Positions 27,844 to 38,007 of a stretch of DNA of 64,000 bases are shown here, piece by piece. The DNA lies in the NCBI RefSeq assembly GCF_024585165.1, contig NZ_CP029008.1:2480001-2544000 (forward strand), read 5' to 3'. Each line of letters opens with the position of its first letter. Positions within the stretch are counted from its first letter, which is position 1. Under the pieces are notes generated by a model, which was not told where the DNA came from, ran no database searches, and saw only the letters and a program-made list of their open reading frames with translations. A program made the position numbers and the translations under genes. The stretch comes from Bradyrhizobium sp. WBOS07. Lineage in GTDB: Bacteria > Pseudomonadota > Alphaproteobacteria > Rhizobiales > Xanthobacteraceae.

Positions 27844-28587
27844 TCAGCCCTGGGCCAGCAACTCGACGGCGCCCGTGCTCAGCCGATAGATGCCGCCGAC
27901 CACCTTGAGCTTGCCCTGCTCGACCGCCGCATTGAGGATCGGTGCGGCCGATTTCAGCTTGGCGACGTTGTCGACGACGTTCTGACGGATGGCGTTGTCG
28001 AGCGCATTGCCGCTCTGCTGGGCCGCCGTCTTCACCGCCGGCGCGATCGCGGAGACCAGCGTCGGGATGTGCCCGGGCAGCGGCTTGTCGTCCTTCAGCG
28101 ACTTGATCGTGGCGTCGACGGCACCACAATTGTCGTGGCCGAGCACCAGGATCAGCGGCGTGCCGAGCACAGCGACGGTATATTCCATGCTCGCGACGGT
28201 CTCATCGCCGGCAAAATTCCCGGCGACGCGGCACACGAACAGATCGCCGCGTCCGCTGTCGAAGGCATATTCGGGCGCGATGCGCGAATCGGCGCAGCTC
28301 AGAACGGCCGCATAGGGATTTTGGCCGCCGACCAGTGCCTCGCGCTCATGCTTGAAATCGTGACGGCGCGACACGCCCGACACGTAGCGCGAATTGCCCT
28401 CCATCAACCGCTTCAGCGCCGCATCGGGCGACAGCACGTTCTGGGGTTTCGGCGGCGCCTTCGCCTCCTTGGCCGACGCCGCCCCGCCAAGCGCGGCGGC
28501 TCCGAGCGCGGAGGCGGCGAAGAGCATCATCGAGCGGCGGGAGGGAGCGAGCGATTGATGCGGATTTTCAGAGCATTTGTCACACAT
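27844..28587 (-). CDS. Exported beta-class carbonic anhydrase
   Basis: The enzyme interconverts CO2 and bicarbonate. Of 247 residues, about 1-40 are a leader with SRRSMM followed by an Ala-rich hydrophobic run, suggesting Tat export of the folded metalloprotein. Zinc ligands Cys98 (SCADSR, with the Asp100/Arg102 dyad), His151 and Cys154 (GHDNCGA) are all present. Most bacterial beta-enzymes are cytoplasmic; the exported form may act on periplasmic CO2. The N-terminus also has a short Cys motif (CDKC). It stands 257 bp from the divergent end of neighbouring genes and has no obvious operon partner. Confidence 0.9.
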   Translation of the reverse strand: MCDKCSENPHQSLAPSRRSMMLFAASALGAAALGGAASAKEAKAPPKPQNVLSPDAALKRLMEGNSRYVSGVSRRHDFKHEREALVGGQNPYAAVLSCADSRIAPEYAFDSGRGDLFVCRVAGNFAGDETVASMEYTVAVLGTPLILVLGHDNCGAVDATIKSLKDDKPLPGHIPTLVSAIAPAVKTAAQQSGNALDNAIRQNVVDNVAKLKSAAPILNAAVEQGKLKVVGGIYRLSTGAVELLAQG

Positions 28588-28701
28588 GGTTGTTCTTTCT
28601 TGGTTGCGCGCCGGGAAGCAACTGATAGCTGTGCCCGGCAGACTTCGAAACCATGCGTGAGCTTGATAGTTAAGCTTTGGTTTGCGGCGATGCAGGCCGC
28701 G

Positions 28702-31700
28702 TCAGATCTGCTGCACGTCCACCACGCCCGCGACCGCCTTGATCGCGCCGGCGATCTGCGGCGAGACCTTGAAGCGGCCGGGCAGCTTCATCTCGACCTC
28801 GGTCTCGAGGTCGAGCATCATCACCAGCGAGACCTCGCCGTCGCCGTTTCCGCGTGGCGCGATGCCCGGACTGCCGACCTTCGGCGCAGCGCCGTTCGAG
28901 GCCGCCATGTCGGGGCCGACCAGACGCTTGGCGATCGAATCCAGCGACTTGGTGTCGCGCACGAAGATGCGCAGGCCCTTCTGCGTCTTGGCGGCGGCAT
29001 CATCGAGCGGCTCGGCATGCAGCACGCGGGCGCGGACGTCCTCGCCCTGCAGCTCGGCGCCCAGTTGCAGCAGCACGGCGGCGCCGGGCTCCAGCACGTC
29101 GCGATATTGCGCGAGGCCTTCGGAGAACAGCACCGCCTCGAAATGGCCGGTGGGATCGGACAGTCCCATGATGCCCATCTTGTTGCCGGTCTTGGTGCGC
29201 CGCTCCATGCGCGAGACCACGGTGGCGGCGACCTTGCCGGCGGTGGCGCCGGTCTTCACCGCGCGGGAGAATTCCGCCCAGCTCTGCACCCGCAGCCGCT
29301 TCAGCACGGTGGCGTAATCGTCGAGCGGATGGCCCGACAGGAAGAAGCCGACGGCGTCGTATTCGCGGCGGAGCTTTTCGGCCGGCAGCCAGGGCTCGAT
29401 CTGCGGCAGCATGATGGTCGGCGCATCCGCCGACATCCCGAACATGTCGTTCTGGCCGATGGTCTCGGCCTGATGCGCGCGCTGGCAGGCGGCCAGGATC
29501 GAGTCCGCGCCGGCGAAGACCCGGGCGCGATTCGGCTCCAGCGTGTCGAAGGCGCCGGCGGCGGCGAGACTTTCGATGATGCGCTTGTTGATCGCGCGCG
29601 GATTGACCCGTGCAGCGAAGTCGGCGAGCGAGGTGAACAATCCGCGCTTGGTGCGCTCCTCGATGATCTGCTCGATCGCCTGGATGCCGACGCCCTTGAG
29701 CGCTGCGAGCGCGTAGTAGATCGTCTTGTCGCCGACCTCGAAGGTCGCCCCCGAGCGGTTGATGTTCGGCGGCTCCACCTTGATGCCGAGGCGCTGCGCC
29801 TCGGAGCGGAATTCGGAGAGCTTGTCGGTGTTGTTGAGATCGAGCGTCATCGACGCCGCGATGAACTCCACCGGGTAATGCGCCTTCATGTAGGCGGTGT
29901 GGTAGGACACCAGCGCGTAGGCTGCCGCGTGGCTCTTGTTGAAGCCGTAATCGGCGAACTTCGCCAGCAGCTCGAAGATGGTCTCGGCCTGCCCCTTCGG
30001 CACGCCGTTCTTCACCGCGCCCGCGACGAAGATGTCGCGCTGCTTGTCCATCTCTGCGCGGATCTTCTTGCCCATGGCGCGGCGGAGCAGGTCGGCGTCG
30101 CCGAGCGAATAGCCCGACATCACCTGGGCGATCTGCATCACCTGTTCCTGGTAGATGATGACGCCGAAGGTCTCCTTCAGGATCGGCTCCAGCACGGGAT
30201 GCAGGTATTCCGGCTCCTCGTCGCCGTGCTTGCGCGCGCAATAGGTCGGGATGTTCGCCATCGGGCCCGGCCGATACAGCGCCACCAGCGCGATGATGTC
30301 CTCGAAACGGTCCGGGCGCATGTCGACCAGCGCGCGACGCATGCCCTGGCTTTCAACCTGGAACACGCCGACCACCTCGCCGCGGGCCAGCATCTGGTAG
30401 CTCTCGGCATCGTCGATCGGCAGCGTGGCGAGATCGACGTGGATGTTGCGCGGCTTGAGCAGCTTCACCGCAACGTCGAGGACGGTGAGCGTCTTCAGGC
30501 CGAGGAAGTCGAATTTGACGAGGCCGGCCGGCTCGACCCATTTCATGTTGAACTGGGTCACTGGCATGTCGGATTTGGGATCGCGGTAGAGCGGCACGAG
30601 CTCGCTCAACGGGCGATCGCCGATCACGATGCCGGCGGCGTGGGTCGAGGCGTGCCGCGTCAGGCCTTCGAGGCGCTGCGCGATGTCGAAGGCGCGCGCC
30701 ACGATGGGATCTTCGTCGCGGAACGCCTGGAGCTTCGGCTCGCTCTCGATCGCGGCCGCAAGGGTCACCGGTGCTGCCGGATTCTGCGGCACCAGCTTGG
30801 TCAGCTTGTCGACCTGGCCATAGGGCATCTGCAGCACGCGGCCGACGTCGCGCAGCACCCCGCGCGCCTGCAGCGTTCCGAAGGTGATGATCTGCGCGAC
30901 CTGGTCGCGGCCGTAACGCTCCTGAACGTACCTGATCACTTCGACGCGGCGGTCCTGGCAGAAGTCGATGTCGAAGTCCGGCATCGAGACGCGTTCGGGA
31001 TTGAGGAAGCGCTCGAACAGCAGGCCGAACTTGATCGGATCGAGGTCGGTGATGGTCAGCGCCCAGGCCACCAGCGAGCCCGCGCCCGAGCCGCGGCCCG
31101 GCCCGACCGGAATGCCTTGGCTCTTCGCCCATTTGATGAAGTCGGACACGATCAGGAAGTAGCCCGCGTATTTCATGCGCATGATGACGTCGAGCTCGAA
31201 CGCCAGGCGCTTGCTGTAGTCCTCTTCGGTGGTGCCCTGCGACAGGCCGTGAACGCGGAGACGGTTGGCGAGCCCCTCCTCCGCCTGGCGCTTCAGCTCG
31301 GCGGCCTCCACCGACGCGGCGTCCGAGCTTTGCGCGGCACCGACGGTGAAGAACGGCAGGATCGGCTTGCGTGTCATCGGGCGGAACGAGCAGCGCTCGG
31401 CGATCTCCACCGTCGAGGCCAGCGCCTCGGGAATGTCGGCGAACAACACCGCCATCTCGGCGCGGGTCTTGAAACGGTGATCGGGCGTGAGCTGCTCGCG
31501 CTCGGTCTCGGCGATCAGCCGCCCGCCGGCGATGCAGAGCAGCGCGTCATGCGCCTCGTAATCGTCGGTCGTCGCGAAATAAGGCTCGTTGGTCGCGACC
31601 AGGGGCAGGCCCTTGGCGTAGGCGATGTCGATCAAGCCGCTTTCGACCCGCCGCTCCTTCTCGGTGTTGTGACGCTGCAATTCGATGTAGAGGCGATCGC

Positions 31701-32205
31701 CGAACAGGCCGGCCAGACGCTCGCAGCGCAAGGCCGCGAGCTCGGCATGACCGCCGGCAAGCGCCAGCGAGATCGGCCCGTCCGGTCCACCCGTCAGCGC
31801 GATCAGACCCTCGCTCTCCCCCTCAAGCCAGTCGAATTTGATGAACGGCGCATGGCTGTCCGGCGTCTCCAGGAACGCGCGTGAGTTCAGCCGCATCAGG
31901 CTGCGATAGCCGCGCTCCTGCGCCCCCAGCAGCACCACGCGCGAGGGCCCCATCGCGTTGCGGGCATTCGGATCCTGGTCGCCGAAATCGATCGCCAGCT
32001 CGCAGCCGACGATCGGCTGGATACCCGAGCCCGCCATCTTGTCGGAGAACTCCAGCGCACCGAACATGTTGTCGGTGTCGGTCAGCGCCAGCGCCGGCTG
32101 GTGGTCCTTCTTGGCAAGCTCGGCGAGCTTGGCGATCTTGATCGAGCCTTTGAGCAGCGAATAGGCCGAGTGAACGTGAAGGTGGACAAATCCGGCGCTC
32201 GGCAT
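28702..32205 (-). CDS. dnaE: DNA polymerase III alpha subunit DnaE
   Basis: This is the replicative polymerase, 1167 residues, of usual length. The N-terminal PHP domain is FVHLHVHSAYSLLKGSI. The catalytic Asp pair is in PDFDIDFCQDRR. VGPGRGSGAGSLVAW binds the incoming nucleotide, YQEQVMQIAQVM lies in the fingers and GDADLLRRAMGKK follows. A helix-hairpin-helix and an OB fold (GKVAATVVSRMERRTKTG) complete the C-terminus. It is normally next to lolD in Rhizobiales; here about 7 kb of other genes separates them. Confidence 0.98.
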   Translation of the reverse strand: MPSAGFVHLHVHSAYSLLKGSIKIAKLAELAKKDHQPALALTDTDNMFGALEFSDKMAGSGIQPIVGCELAIDFGDQDPNARNAMGPSRVVLLGAQERGYRSLMRLNSRAFLETPDSHAPFIKFDWLEGESEGLIALTGGPDGPISLALAGGHAELAALRCERLAGLFGDRLYIELQRHNTEKERRVESGLIDIAYAKGLPLVATNEPYFATTDDYEAHDALLCIAGGRLIAETEREQLTPDHRFKTRAEMAVLFADIPEALASTVEIAERCSFRPMTRKPILPFFTVGAAQSSDAASVEAAELKRQAEEGLANRLRVHGLSQGTTEEDYSKRLAFELDVIMRMKYAGYFLIVSDFIKWAKSQGIPVGPGRGSGAGSLVAWALTITDLDPIKFGLLFERFLNPERVSMPDFDIDFCQDRRVEVIRYVQERYGRDQVAQIITFGTLQARGVLRDVGRVLQMPYGQVDKLTKLVPQNPAAPVTLAAAIESEPKLQAFRDEDPIVARAFDIAQRLEGLTRHASTHAAGIVIGDRPLSELVPLYRDPKSDMPVTQFNMKWVEPAGLVKFDFLGLKTLTVLDVAVKLLKPRNIHVDLATLPIDDAESYQMLARGEVVGVFQVESQGMRRALVDMRPDRFEDIIALVALYRPGPMANIPTYCARKHGDEEPEYLHPVLEPILKETFGVIIYQEQVMQIAQVMSGYSLGDADLLRRAMGKKIRAEMDKQRDIFVAGAVKNGVPKGQAETIFELLAKFADYGFNKSHAAAYALVSYHTAYMKAHYPVEFIAASMTLDLNNTDKLSEFRSEAQRLGIKVEPPNINRSGATFEVGDKTIYYALAALKGVGIQAIEQIIEERTKRGLFTSLADFAARVNPRAINKRIIESLAAAGAFDTLEPNRARVFAGADSILAACQRAHQAETIGQNDMFGMSADAPTIMLPQIEPWLPAEKLRREYDAVGFFLSGHPLDDYATVLKRLRVQSWAEFSRAVKTGATAGKVAATVVSRMERRTKTGNKMGIMGLSDPTGHFEAVLFSEGLAQYRDVLEPGAAVLLQLGAELQGEDVRARVLHAEPLDDAAAKTQKGLRIFVRDTKSLDSIAKRLVGPDMAASNGAAPKVGSPGIAPRGNGDGEVSLVMMLDLETEVEMKLPGRFKVSPQIAGAIKAVAGVVDVQQI

Positions 32206-32389
32206 GGTCGCGTGACGGCCTCTTGCAGATGGAATGGAGCGGTCGCCGGCTCCTCAAGGCATCATGCGCCTGTCTGGCCGACTCGCAGCCCAATGGTGGG
32301 GTGCCGCGCCGCGAGAGTCCACGCCGGAGCGACGACTTCGCCCCGTCGTCCCGCTTTTCCCCAACCAGACACGCTTGAAGCCTCCGGAC

Positions 32390-32488
32390 TCAGAGCTGCG
32401 GTATGACCTGGGCCCAGATCGCGATCATCCCGACGAACAGCGTGATCGACGCCAACGCGGCGGCTTCTTCAACGAAAACCCTGAACAT
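32390..32488 (-). CDS. 32-residue single-span membrane protein
   Basis: ATG 32488 is preceded at good spacing by AAGGGAG. The reading frame is MFRVFVEEAAALASITLFVG followed by MIAIWAQVIPQL and a TGA at 32390. The composition is one acidic amphipathic patch (VEE) and one hydrophobic helix of about 20 residues. Codon third positions are rich in G/C, as in true genes here. No homologue is recalled with a known role. It lies between dnaE and an outer membrane protein gene. Confidence 0.6.
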   Translation of the reverse strand: MFRVFVEEAAALASITLFVGMIAIWAQVIPQL

Positions 32489-32601
32489 GTCTCGCTCCCT
32501 TGCTAGAACGTATGAAGAACATTGTTCTCATTTCGTTCTCGGGAGTCAAGCTCAGCGAAACATCTCGAGGGCCAATGGTTAACTCGCTGAATCCACGCAA
32601 C

Positions 32602-32628
32602 AAAAAAGCCCCGGCCAAGGCCGGGGCT
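32602..32628 (-). terminator. Intrinsic terminator of the Omp25-like gene
   Basis: A perfect 10-bp stem (agccccggcc / ggccggggct, loop aa) is followed on the minus strand by a run of six T. It lies 33 bp past the stop of the outer membrane protein gene. Confidence 0.9.
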
Positions 32629-32660
32629 TTCGACGACCACTCGAAGGAGAGCGGTCTATA

Positions 32661-33386
32661 TCAGTAGCGACCCATCATCGGACCGCCGAACTTGTAGTTC
32701 AGGCGGACGAGGCCCATGTCGACGTCCTGACGGATGCGGTCGGTCGACGGCACCAGGGCGAACGTGACGTCCTTGTCCTGCAGGAAGATGTGGTTGTATT
32801 CGACGCCAACCGACCAATTCGGCGCGAAGCCGAACTCGAGGCCGGCACCGACCGTGCCGCCCCAACGGGTCTGGTCGTTGGAGGCCAGCAGCGCACCCGA
32901 AGCCGTGCTGTAGACGTCGTACTTGGCGCCGACCACAGCCGCACCGCCCTTGACGTAGAGCAACACGTTGTTCCAGGCGTAACCGACCTGGCCCGTGATC
33001 AGACCGAACGAGTCGATCTTCGAGCGGTTGCGGGTGGCGAACAGTGCGCTGACGTTGTCGCCCGTGAAGTCGGCCCAGTTGCCCTGGCCTTCGAGGCCGA
33101 ACACGAACTGACCGGACTGCCAGCGATAGCCGATCTGACCACCGACCGTGCCGCCGGTCGCGTCGTGCGAACCTTCGCGGCCACCACCGACGAGATCCCA
33201 GGTGCTGTGCGCGGAACCGCCGCCGCCGTTGATGCCGATGTAGAAACCGCTCCAGTCGTACACCGCAGCGAGCGCCGCCGGCGGAGCCTTGGTGTAAGGC
33301 CGCGCCGCGAGGTCAGCAGCCAGCGCCGGCGCCGCCGCGCTCAGCGCGACGAGGCTCACACCGGCAAGCAACAAATTCTTTCTCAT
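32661..33386 (-). CDS. Omp25/Omp31-like outer membrane beta-barrel protein
   Basis: The 241-residue protein has a cleavable signal (LLAGVSLVALSAAAPALAA), then the typical rhizobial start DLAARPYTKAPPA and YDWSGFYIGINGG as the first strand. Alternating aromatic strands follow (GGTVGGQIGYRWQSGQFVFG), and it ends in LNYKFGG close to the C-terminus. This is the eight-stranded porin-like OMP family abundant in Bradyrhizobium. These are surface proteins and many lack a proven function. A strong terminator follows the gene. Confidence 0.9.
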   Translation of the reverse strand: MRKNLLLAGVSLVALSAAAPALAADLAARPYTKAPPAALAAVYDWSGFYIGINGGGGSAHSTWDLVGGGREGSHDATGGTVGGQIGYRWQSGQFVFGLEGQGNWADFTGDNVSALFATRNRSKIDSFGLITGQVGYAWNNVLLYVKGGAAVVGAKYDVYSTASGALLASNDQTRWGGTVGAGLEFGFAPNWSVGVEYNHIFLQDKDVTFALVPSTDRIRQDVDMGLVRLNYKFGGPMMGRY

Positions 33387-33736
33387 TTGATTCCCGTTCC
33401 AGTTTCTTCAGAGGCCCCCGGGCCGTGCCGTCGTCATATCAGCGATCGACAGAATTGCTGTAACCGCGACGCCACAGTTCGCGCCAAAGGGCCGCGCTTC
33501 GTTAGTGAAGATTTACCAGCACGCGTCCGAAAGCGTTTGAAACAAGTGTTTTTCCGTAGTTCGAGTATTTGCTGCGGAGCTTGGGCTGCGAACTCGCGCA
33601 AGATCGTCGCGCGCACATTCGCGTGATGCAGAGCTGAAAATGCGCGGACGAATTGCTCCCCATTGTCGCCACATTTTCGCTCGCACTCGCCCACATTTGC
33701 ATTCCTGTCGAGCCTGCGGCGCGATGCGATAGCTCT
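33387..33736. other. 350-bp gap with no recognised gene
   Basis: This gap lies between the outer membrane protein gene and the histidine kinase, both on the minus strand. It should hold the promoter of the outer membrane protein gene. Open frames here overlap one another, lack ribosome sites and resemble no protein I know. Confidence 0.5.
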
Positions 33737-36700
33737 TCAAACCTCGTCGAGCAGACTGCGAACCTTGGCAGCGAGGTCTTCGATCGCGAAGGGCTTGGAC
33801 AGCAGATGCTTGCCGGCATCGAGCATGCCGTTGTGGACGATGGCGTTGCGCGTGTAACCGGTGGTGAACAGCACCTTCAGATCCGGGCGCCGCTTCGACA
33901 GTTCGGCAGCAAGTTCGGCGCCGGTCATGTCGGGCATGACGACGTCGGTAAACAGCAGATCTGGAACGAAACCGTCTTCAATCGTCTTGATCGCGTCCTT
34001 GGCGCTCGCCGCTTCGACGACCGTATAGCCAAGCTCACGCAGGCTTTCGGACGAGACGCTGCGGACCCGCTCATCGTCCTCGACGACCAGGATGGTCTCG
34101 CCCTGAAGGCTTGCACCGGGATGCGCCGCGCCTGGCGACGAAGTCGAGACAGCCTCCTCGCCCGCGAAGCGCGGAAGATAGATCTTCACCGTCGTGCCGA
34201 CGTCGACTTCCGAGTAGATTTTCACGTGCCCGCCCGACTGCCGCACGAAGCCGTAGACCTGACTGAGGCCGAGACCGGTGCCCTTGCCCACGACCTTGGT
34301 CGTGAAGAACGGATCGAACACCTTTCCCAGCAGGTCGGTCGGAATTCCGGTGCCGTTGTCCGTGACCGCAATCAGGACGTACTGCCCGGGCGACAATGCA
34401 AATTCGCGGGCATATTTGCGGTCGATCGAGGCGTTGCTGGTCTCCAACGTCAACCGGCCGCCTTTCGGCATGGCATCGCGCGCATTGACCGCGAGATTGA
34501 TAATGGCGCTTTCCAGCTGAGCCGGATCGGCCTTGACGCGCCAAAGGCCGGCCGCCAGCACGGTCTCGAGGCGAATAAGCTCTCCGAGCGAGCGTTCGAG
34601 CAACTCGCTCATCCCCCCGACCATCTTGTTGATGTCCACGACTTCCGGCGCCAGAGGCTGTTGCCGCGAGAACGCAAGCAGCCTCTGGGTCAAGGTGGCA
34701 GCGCGGTTCGCACCGTCGATGGCCCCCTCGAGAAAACGGTCGATGTTGACCTCTCCCTTGCCGAGCCGTCGCTTGGCGAGATTCAAGCTGCCGAGAATCA
34801 CGGCCAGCATGTTGTTGAAGTCGTGCGCGATCCCGCCGGTCAGCTGCCCGACGGCCTCCATCTTCTGGGATTGCCGCAATTGCTCCTCGGCCTTCATGCG
34901 TTCGGCGATCTCGTCGGCGACGCGCTGCTCCAGATCGGCATTGAGCGCCTCGAGCCGGGTCAGAAGCTGGGCGTTGTCGATCGCGGTGGCGGCATGACCG
35001 GCAATTCCGAGCAGCGCGGCCTCATGCTCGGCCTGGAATTTGCCGGTCTCGGCGTGGCCGAAGAAAAGCCCGCCCAGGACCTCGCCCGTTCGCGAGATCA
35101 CCGGCACCGCCAGATAAGATCGAACCGGAAGATGGCCCTCGGGCATGCCCTTCCGCGGCGCATTCTTGCCATAGCGCGGGTCCTGCAGGATGTCGTCGGA
35201 CCGCACCACGCCCACGCCCTTGAACGTCGGCTCGAACACGGCCGTGCTGCGCGGCATCGGGAAGCTCTCGAAAGCGGATCGCGGCGCGCCCGATAGCGAA
35301 TAGAGCATGTAGCTGCCGCCATCCGCCGTCACGACATTGTAGAAGAAGGCCCCGAACTGCGCGCCCGTCAGCTCGACGCCGGCATCCGTCACGATCTGCA
35401 CGATCTTATCGAGGTCGCGCTCGCGGGCCACCGACGCGCCCGTGTCGTTCAATATCCTCAGGTGGCGCTCGGTTTTCTTTTGCGCTGAGATGTCCAGCAC
35501 CGTCCCGATGAAACGAACGGCCTGGCCATCGGAGAAGAAGGCCTGCCCCGTCGCGGCGATCCAGCGCTCGATACCATCCTCGATGCCGACGGTTCGGTAT
35601 TGGATGTTGTAACTCGTCGGAGCATGAGAATTCAGCGCCGCCGAAACGGCTTCGTGAGCGCGCTGCCTGTCATCGGGATGGATGCCCTTCAGGAACGATC
35701 CCTCATAGCTGACCTCGGCGTCGGGCGAGAGGCCGAACACCTCCTTGCAACGGCTGTCCCATCGCAAGACGTCGCTGACCGGGTCGTAGTCCCACGTGCC
35801 GATGCCGGCCGCCTTGTTCGCGAGGACCAGCCGTTCGGCCGCGTTCCGGGCCGCCTGCTCCGAGCGGACGCGCTCGATATGCGCCCATGATCGTTCGGTC
35901 ACCTCGGAGAGCAAGGCGAGTTCGCGCGACGTCCAGCGGTGCGGGCCGCGGTGATGAATGGCCATCAGGGCACTGAGCCGGCCCTCCTTGACGAGGGGCA
36001 TGCAGATCGTCGAACCGATCCCGATATTCTGGAACGCGGCAGCTTCCTCGGGCGCGATCTCCTTCAAATTGTCGTTGATGATGAGAGGCCTGCCGGCCCC
36101 AAGCTCTCGCACCGCCTTCCGGCCGAAATCGGCCAGGCTGTAATGCCCAAGGATGTGTATCGCACCGGGCGCGGCCCAATCGCCGCGAATGGTGAAGCCG
36201 TCCTGATCGGGATCCATGTCCGCGTAGGCGCAATTGGAAACGCCGAGATGCTTGCCGAGCATCCTGGTCGTCACCGCCATCACACCATCGGCATCTTGGA
36301 TCTTGGCCGTCTCCTTGTTGAGTGCGTCCAGAAAGAGCAGCCGGGCCTCATTCTCCCGCACGGCCGTCTCCGCGCGGCGACGCTCGACCGCGGTGCGCGT
36401 GCGCTCGGCGACGTCGCGGATGAGCTCCAGCTCGTCAGGGCTCCATTCGCGCGGCGCCGCGTTATTGAGGTACAGCAGCGCGACGACCCCGTCGGCCTCG
36501 GAGATCGGCATATTGACGAGCGCGCGCGCAGAGATGGCTTCGAGCGCTGCGGCGCGGTCGCCGACGCGAGGATCTTTTTCCGCATCGGCACAGACGACGG
36601 TCTCGCCCCGCTTCAGATCTTCGATGTAGCTGCCATAGTCGCGAAAGTGCAGCACGCCAGCGAGGCTCGAAATGCCTGGTGCGTTCCAGTCGCGGACGAT

Positions 36701-36886
36701 GGTGATGGTTTCGGCGGATGTATCGACCGTGCCATAGCCTGCCCGGCTGACCTTCAGACTCCGGCCGAGCAGCTCGGCCGCGGCGTAGGCAAGATCGTCG
36801 GGATTATTGATCTCTCGGATGTAGTCGCCAAGTGCAGCCAGGACGGCATTGCGATCGGTCGAGGTCCCCCCGGCCGCCGTTGTCAT
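33737..36886 (-). CDS. Hybrid sensor histidine kinase (GAF-GAF-PAS-GAF-HisKA-HATPase-REC)
   Basis: This soluble 1049-residue kinase has rough domain order GAF (10-170), GAF (185-345), PAS/PAC (355-480), GAF (485-650), a coiled coil (655-690), HisKA with [11 protein letters not shown], HATPase (N box [32 protein letters not shown]) and a receiver at the C-terminus (VVEDDERVR, phospho-acceptor Asp in [13 protein letters not shown], Lys in LLSKPF). No membrane helix is seen, so it senses cytoplasmic signals. ATG 36886, after a G-rich GGGGGGAGG site, was chosen over ATG 36946. No partner response regulator is adjacent, so the output is unknown. Confidence 0.93.
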   Translation of the reverse strand: MTTAAGGTSTDRNAVLAALGDYIREINNPDDLAYAAAELLGRSLKVSRAGYGTVDTSAETITIVRDWNAPGISSLAGVLHFRDYGSYIEDLKRGETVVCADAEKDPRVGDRAAALEAISARALVNMPISEADGVVALLYLNNAAPREWSPDELELIRDVAERTRTAVERRRAETAVRENEARLLFLDALNKETAKIQDADGVMAVTTRMLGKHLGVSNCAYADMDPDQDGFTIRGDWAAPGAIHILGHYSLADFGRKAVRELGAGRPLIINDNLKEIAPEEAAAFQNIGIGSTICMPLVKEGRLSALMAIHHRGPHRWTSRELALLSEVTERSWAHIERVRSEQAARNAAERLVLANKAAGIGTWDYDPVSDVLRWDSRCKEVFGLSPDAEVSYEGSFLKGIHPDDRQRAHEAVSAALNSHAPTSYNIQYRTVGIEDGIERWIAATGQAFFSDGQAVRFIGTVLDISAQKKTERHLRILNDTGASVARERDLDKIVQIVTDAGVELTGAQFGAFFYNVVTADGGSYMLYSLSGAPRSAFESFPMPRSTAVFEPTFKGVGVVRSDDILQDPRYGKNAPRKGMPEGHLPVRSYLAVPVISRTGEVLGGLFFGHAETGKFQAEHEAALLGIAGHAATAIDNAQLLTRLEALNADLEQRVADEIAERMKAEEQLRQSQKMEAVGQLTGGIAHDFNNMLAVILGSLNLAKRRLGKGEVNIDRFLEGAIDGANRAATLTQRLLAFSRQQPLAPEVVDINKMVGGMSELLERSLGELIRLETVLAAGLWRVKADPAQLESAIINLAVNARDAMPKGGRLTLETSNASIDRKYAREFALSPGQYVLIAVTDNGTGIPTDLLGKVFDPFFTTKVVGKGTGLGLSQVYGFVRQSGGHVKIYSEVDVGTTVKIYLPRFAGEEAVSTSSPGAAHPGASLQGETILVVEDDERVRSVSSESLRELGYTVVEAASAKDAIKTIEDGFVPDLLFTDVVMPDMTGAELAAELSKRRPDLKVLFTTGYTRNAIVHNGMLDAGKHLLSKPFAIEDLAAKVRSLLDEV

Positions 36887-37110
36887 CTGCCTCCCCCCGA
36901 CACTTGCTCGTTTCACCGAATAGCGTTCAAGGCAACCTCGCGACATCCGCTTCCGGCCACGACGACGCCAGCGAGAGGTCGACGCCCCGCGCGTCCTGAT
37001 AACCTCATGAAGGCGCTAAGGTTCCGGCGAGGTCGCGGGCCGGATCGCAGCCGCGTCGATATTCACCGCGTGGTCCTCGCCGTCGATCTGGAGAAGCTGA
37101 AGCCTGCCGA

Positions 37111-37896
37111 TCAGTCCTCACTCTCGACCGGCGTGTAGATCACCAGCTTCAGCGCGGGGTCGTCGTTGGCCTGGAAGCTGGTGTGCTCGAACCGGAGCAG
37201 GCCCCTGGTTGGGTGGTTCATGGTCTTGAGGCCGGACATCGTGCTGCGGATGTCGTGGGCCTCCCACCATTTGACGAATTCCGGGCTGCCCTGGCGCAGC
37301 CGCGTCAGCAGCTCCGTAAAGGCGGGATCGCCGGCCCAGACGTCGTGGGTGGCGCGAAACATCGCGACCATGCTCTTGGCGACGTCGGTCCAGCTCGCGC
37401 CGTAGAACTTTCGCGTCTGCTTGTTCGTCAGCACCAGCAGCAGCGTATTGCGATCCTGCTCCGGCAATTGCCCGAAGGCGAAGATATCCTCGGCGGCCTC
37501 GTTCCAGGCCAGCACGTCCCATCGCCGGCCGGTGACATAGGCCGGGTGTTGCAGGCTCGCGATCATCCGCCGGATCGACGCCGGCACGATCTCTCGCGTG
37601 AACGCACCTCTGGCGCCATCACGCGCTAATGCCTTGAGGTGCGCGTGCTCGGCCTTGCTCAGACGGAGCGCACGGGCCAGCGCGTCGATGGTGGTGACGG
37701 ACGGGCTGACGGTACGGCCCTGCTCGAGGCGGATGTACCAGTCGACGCCGATACCGGCCAGCTGCGCGACCTCCTCGCGGCGCAGCCCCGCGGTGCGCCG
37801 GCGGCGCCCTGCCGGAAGCCCGACGGTCTTCGGCGACAGCTTCTCGCGGCGGGACCTGAGAAAATCGCCGAACTCGACGCGGCGTGGATCGGCCAT
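37111..37896 (-). CDS. XRE-type regulator with MmyB-like ligand domain
   Basis: The 261-residue protein has an N-terminal helix-turn-helix (TAGLRREEVAQLAGIGVDWYIRLEQGR) and a C-terminal MmyB-like ligand-binding region from about residue 105 (WDVLAWNEAAEDIFAF, VFRFEHTSFQAND-like LLRFEHTSFQAND). Regulators of this type usually control a divergent oxidoreductase gene, and one lies next door on the plus strand. The ligand is unknown. Confidence 0.9.
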   Translation of the reverse strand: MADPRRVEFGDFLRSRREKLSPKTVGLPAGRRRRTAGLRREEVAQLAGIGVDWYIRLEQGRTVSPSVTTIDALARALRLSKAEHAHLKALARDGARGAFTREIVPASIRRMIASLQHPAYVTGRRWDVLAWNEAAEDIFAFGQLPEQDRNTLLLVLTNKQTRKFYGASWTDVAKSMVAMFRATHDVWAGDPAFTELLTRLRQGSPEFVKWWEAHDIRSTMSGLKTMNHPTRGLLRFEHTSFQANDDPALKLVIYTPVESED

Positions 37897-37928
37897 CGCT
37901 GTCGCTCCCGCGGATGGAGGGTCTCCAG

Positions 37929-37948
37929 AATACTAGGATAATACCAGG
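37929..37948. promoter_or_regulatory. Possible operator: two direct repeats 11 bp apart
   Basis: AATACTAGG at 37929 and AATACCAGG at 37940 repeat with one helical turn spacing. They lie in the 111-bp gap between the XRE regulator and the divergent oxidoreductase gene, where an operator would be expected. No binding data exist. Confidence 0.35.
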
Positions 37949-38007
37949 CCTTCATGGCTCTTCCGAGGCGGCGCATATCGGCATCATCCGACTTCGAGGT
38001 AAACATC

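Noticed and set aside
27661..31884. A 1407-residue plus-strand open frame
   Set aside because: It lies opposite carbonic anhydrase and dnaE, both clear by motif. High-GC coding DNA leaves long open frames on the other strand; the translation is His/Arg/Asp-rich and like no family.
33653..35296. A 547-residue plus-strand open frame
   Set aside because: Antisense to the kinase HATPase and receiver domains.
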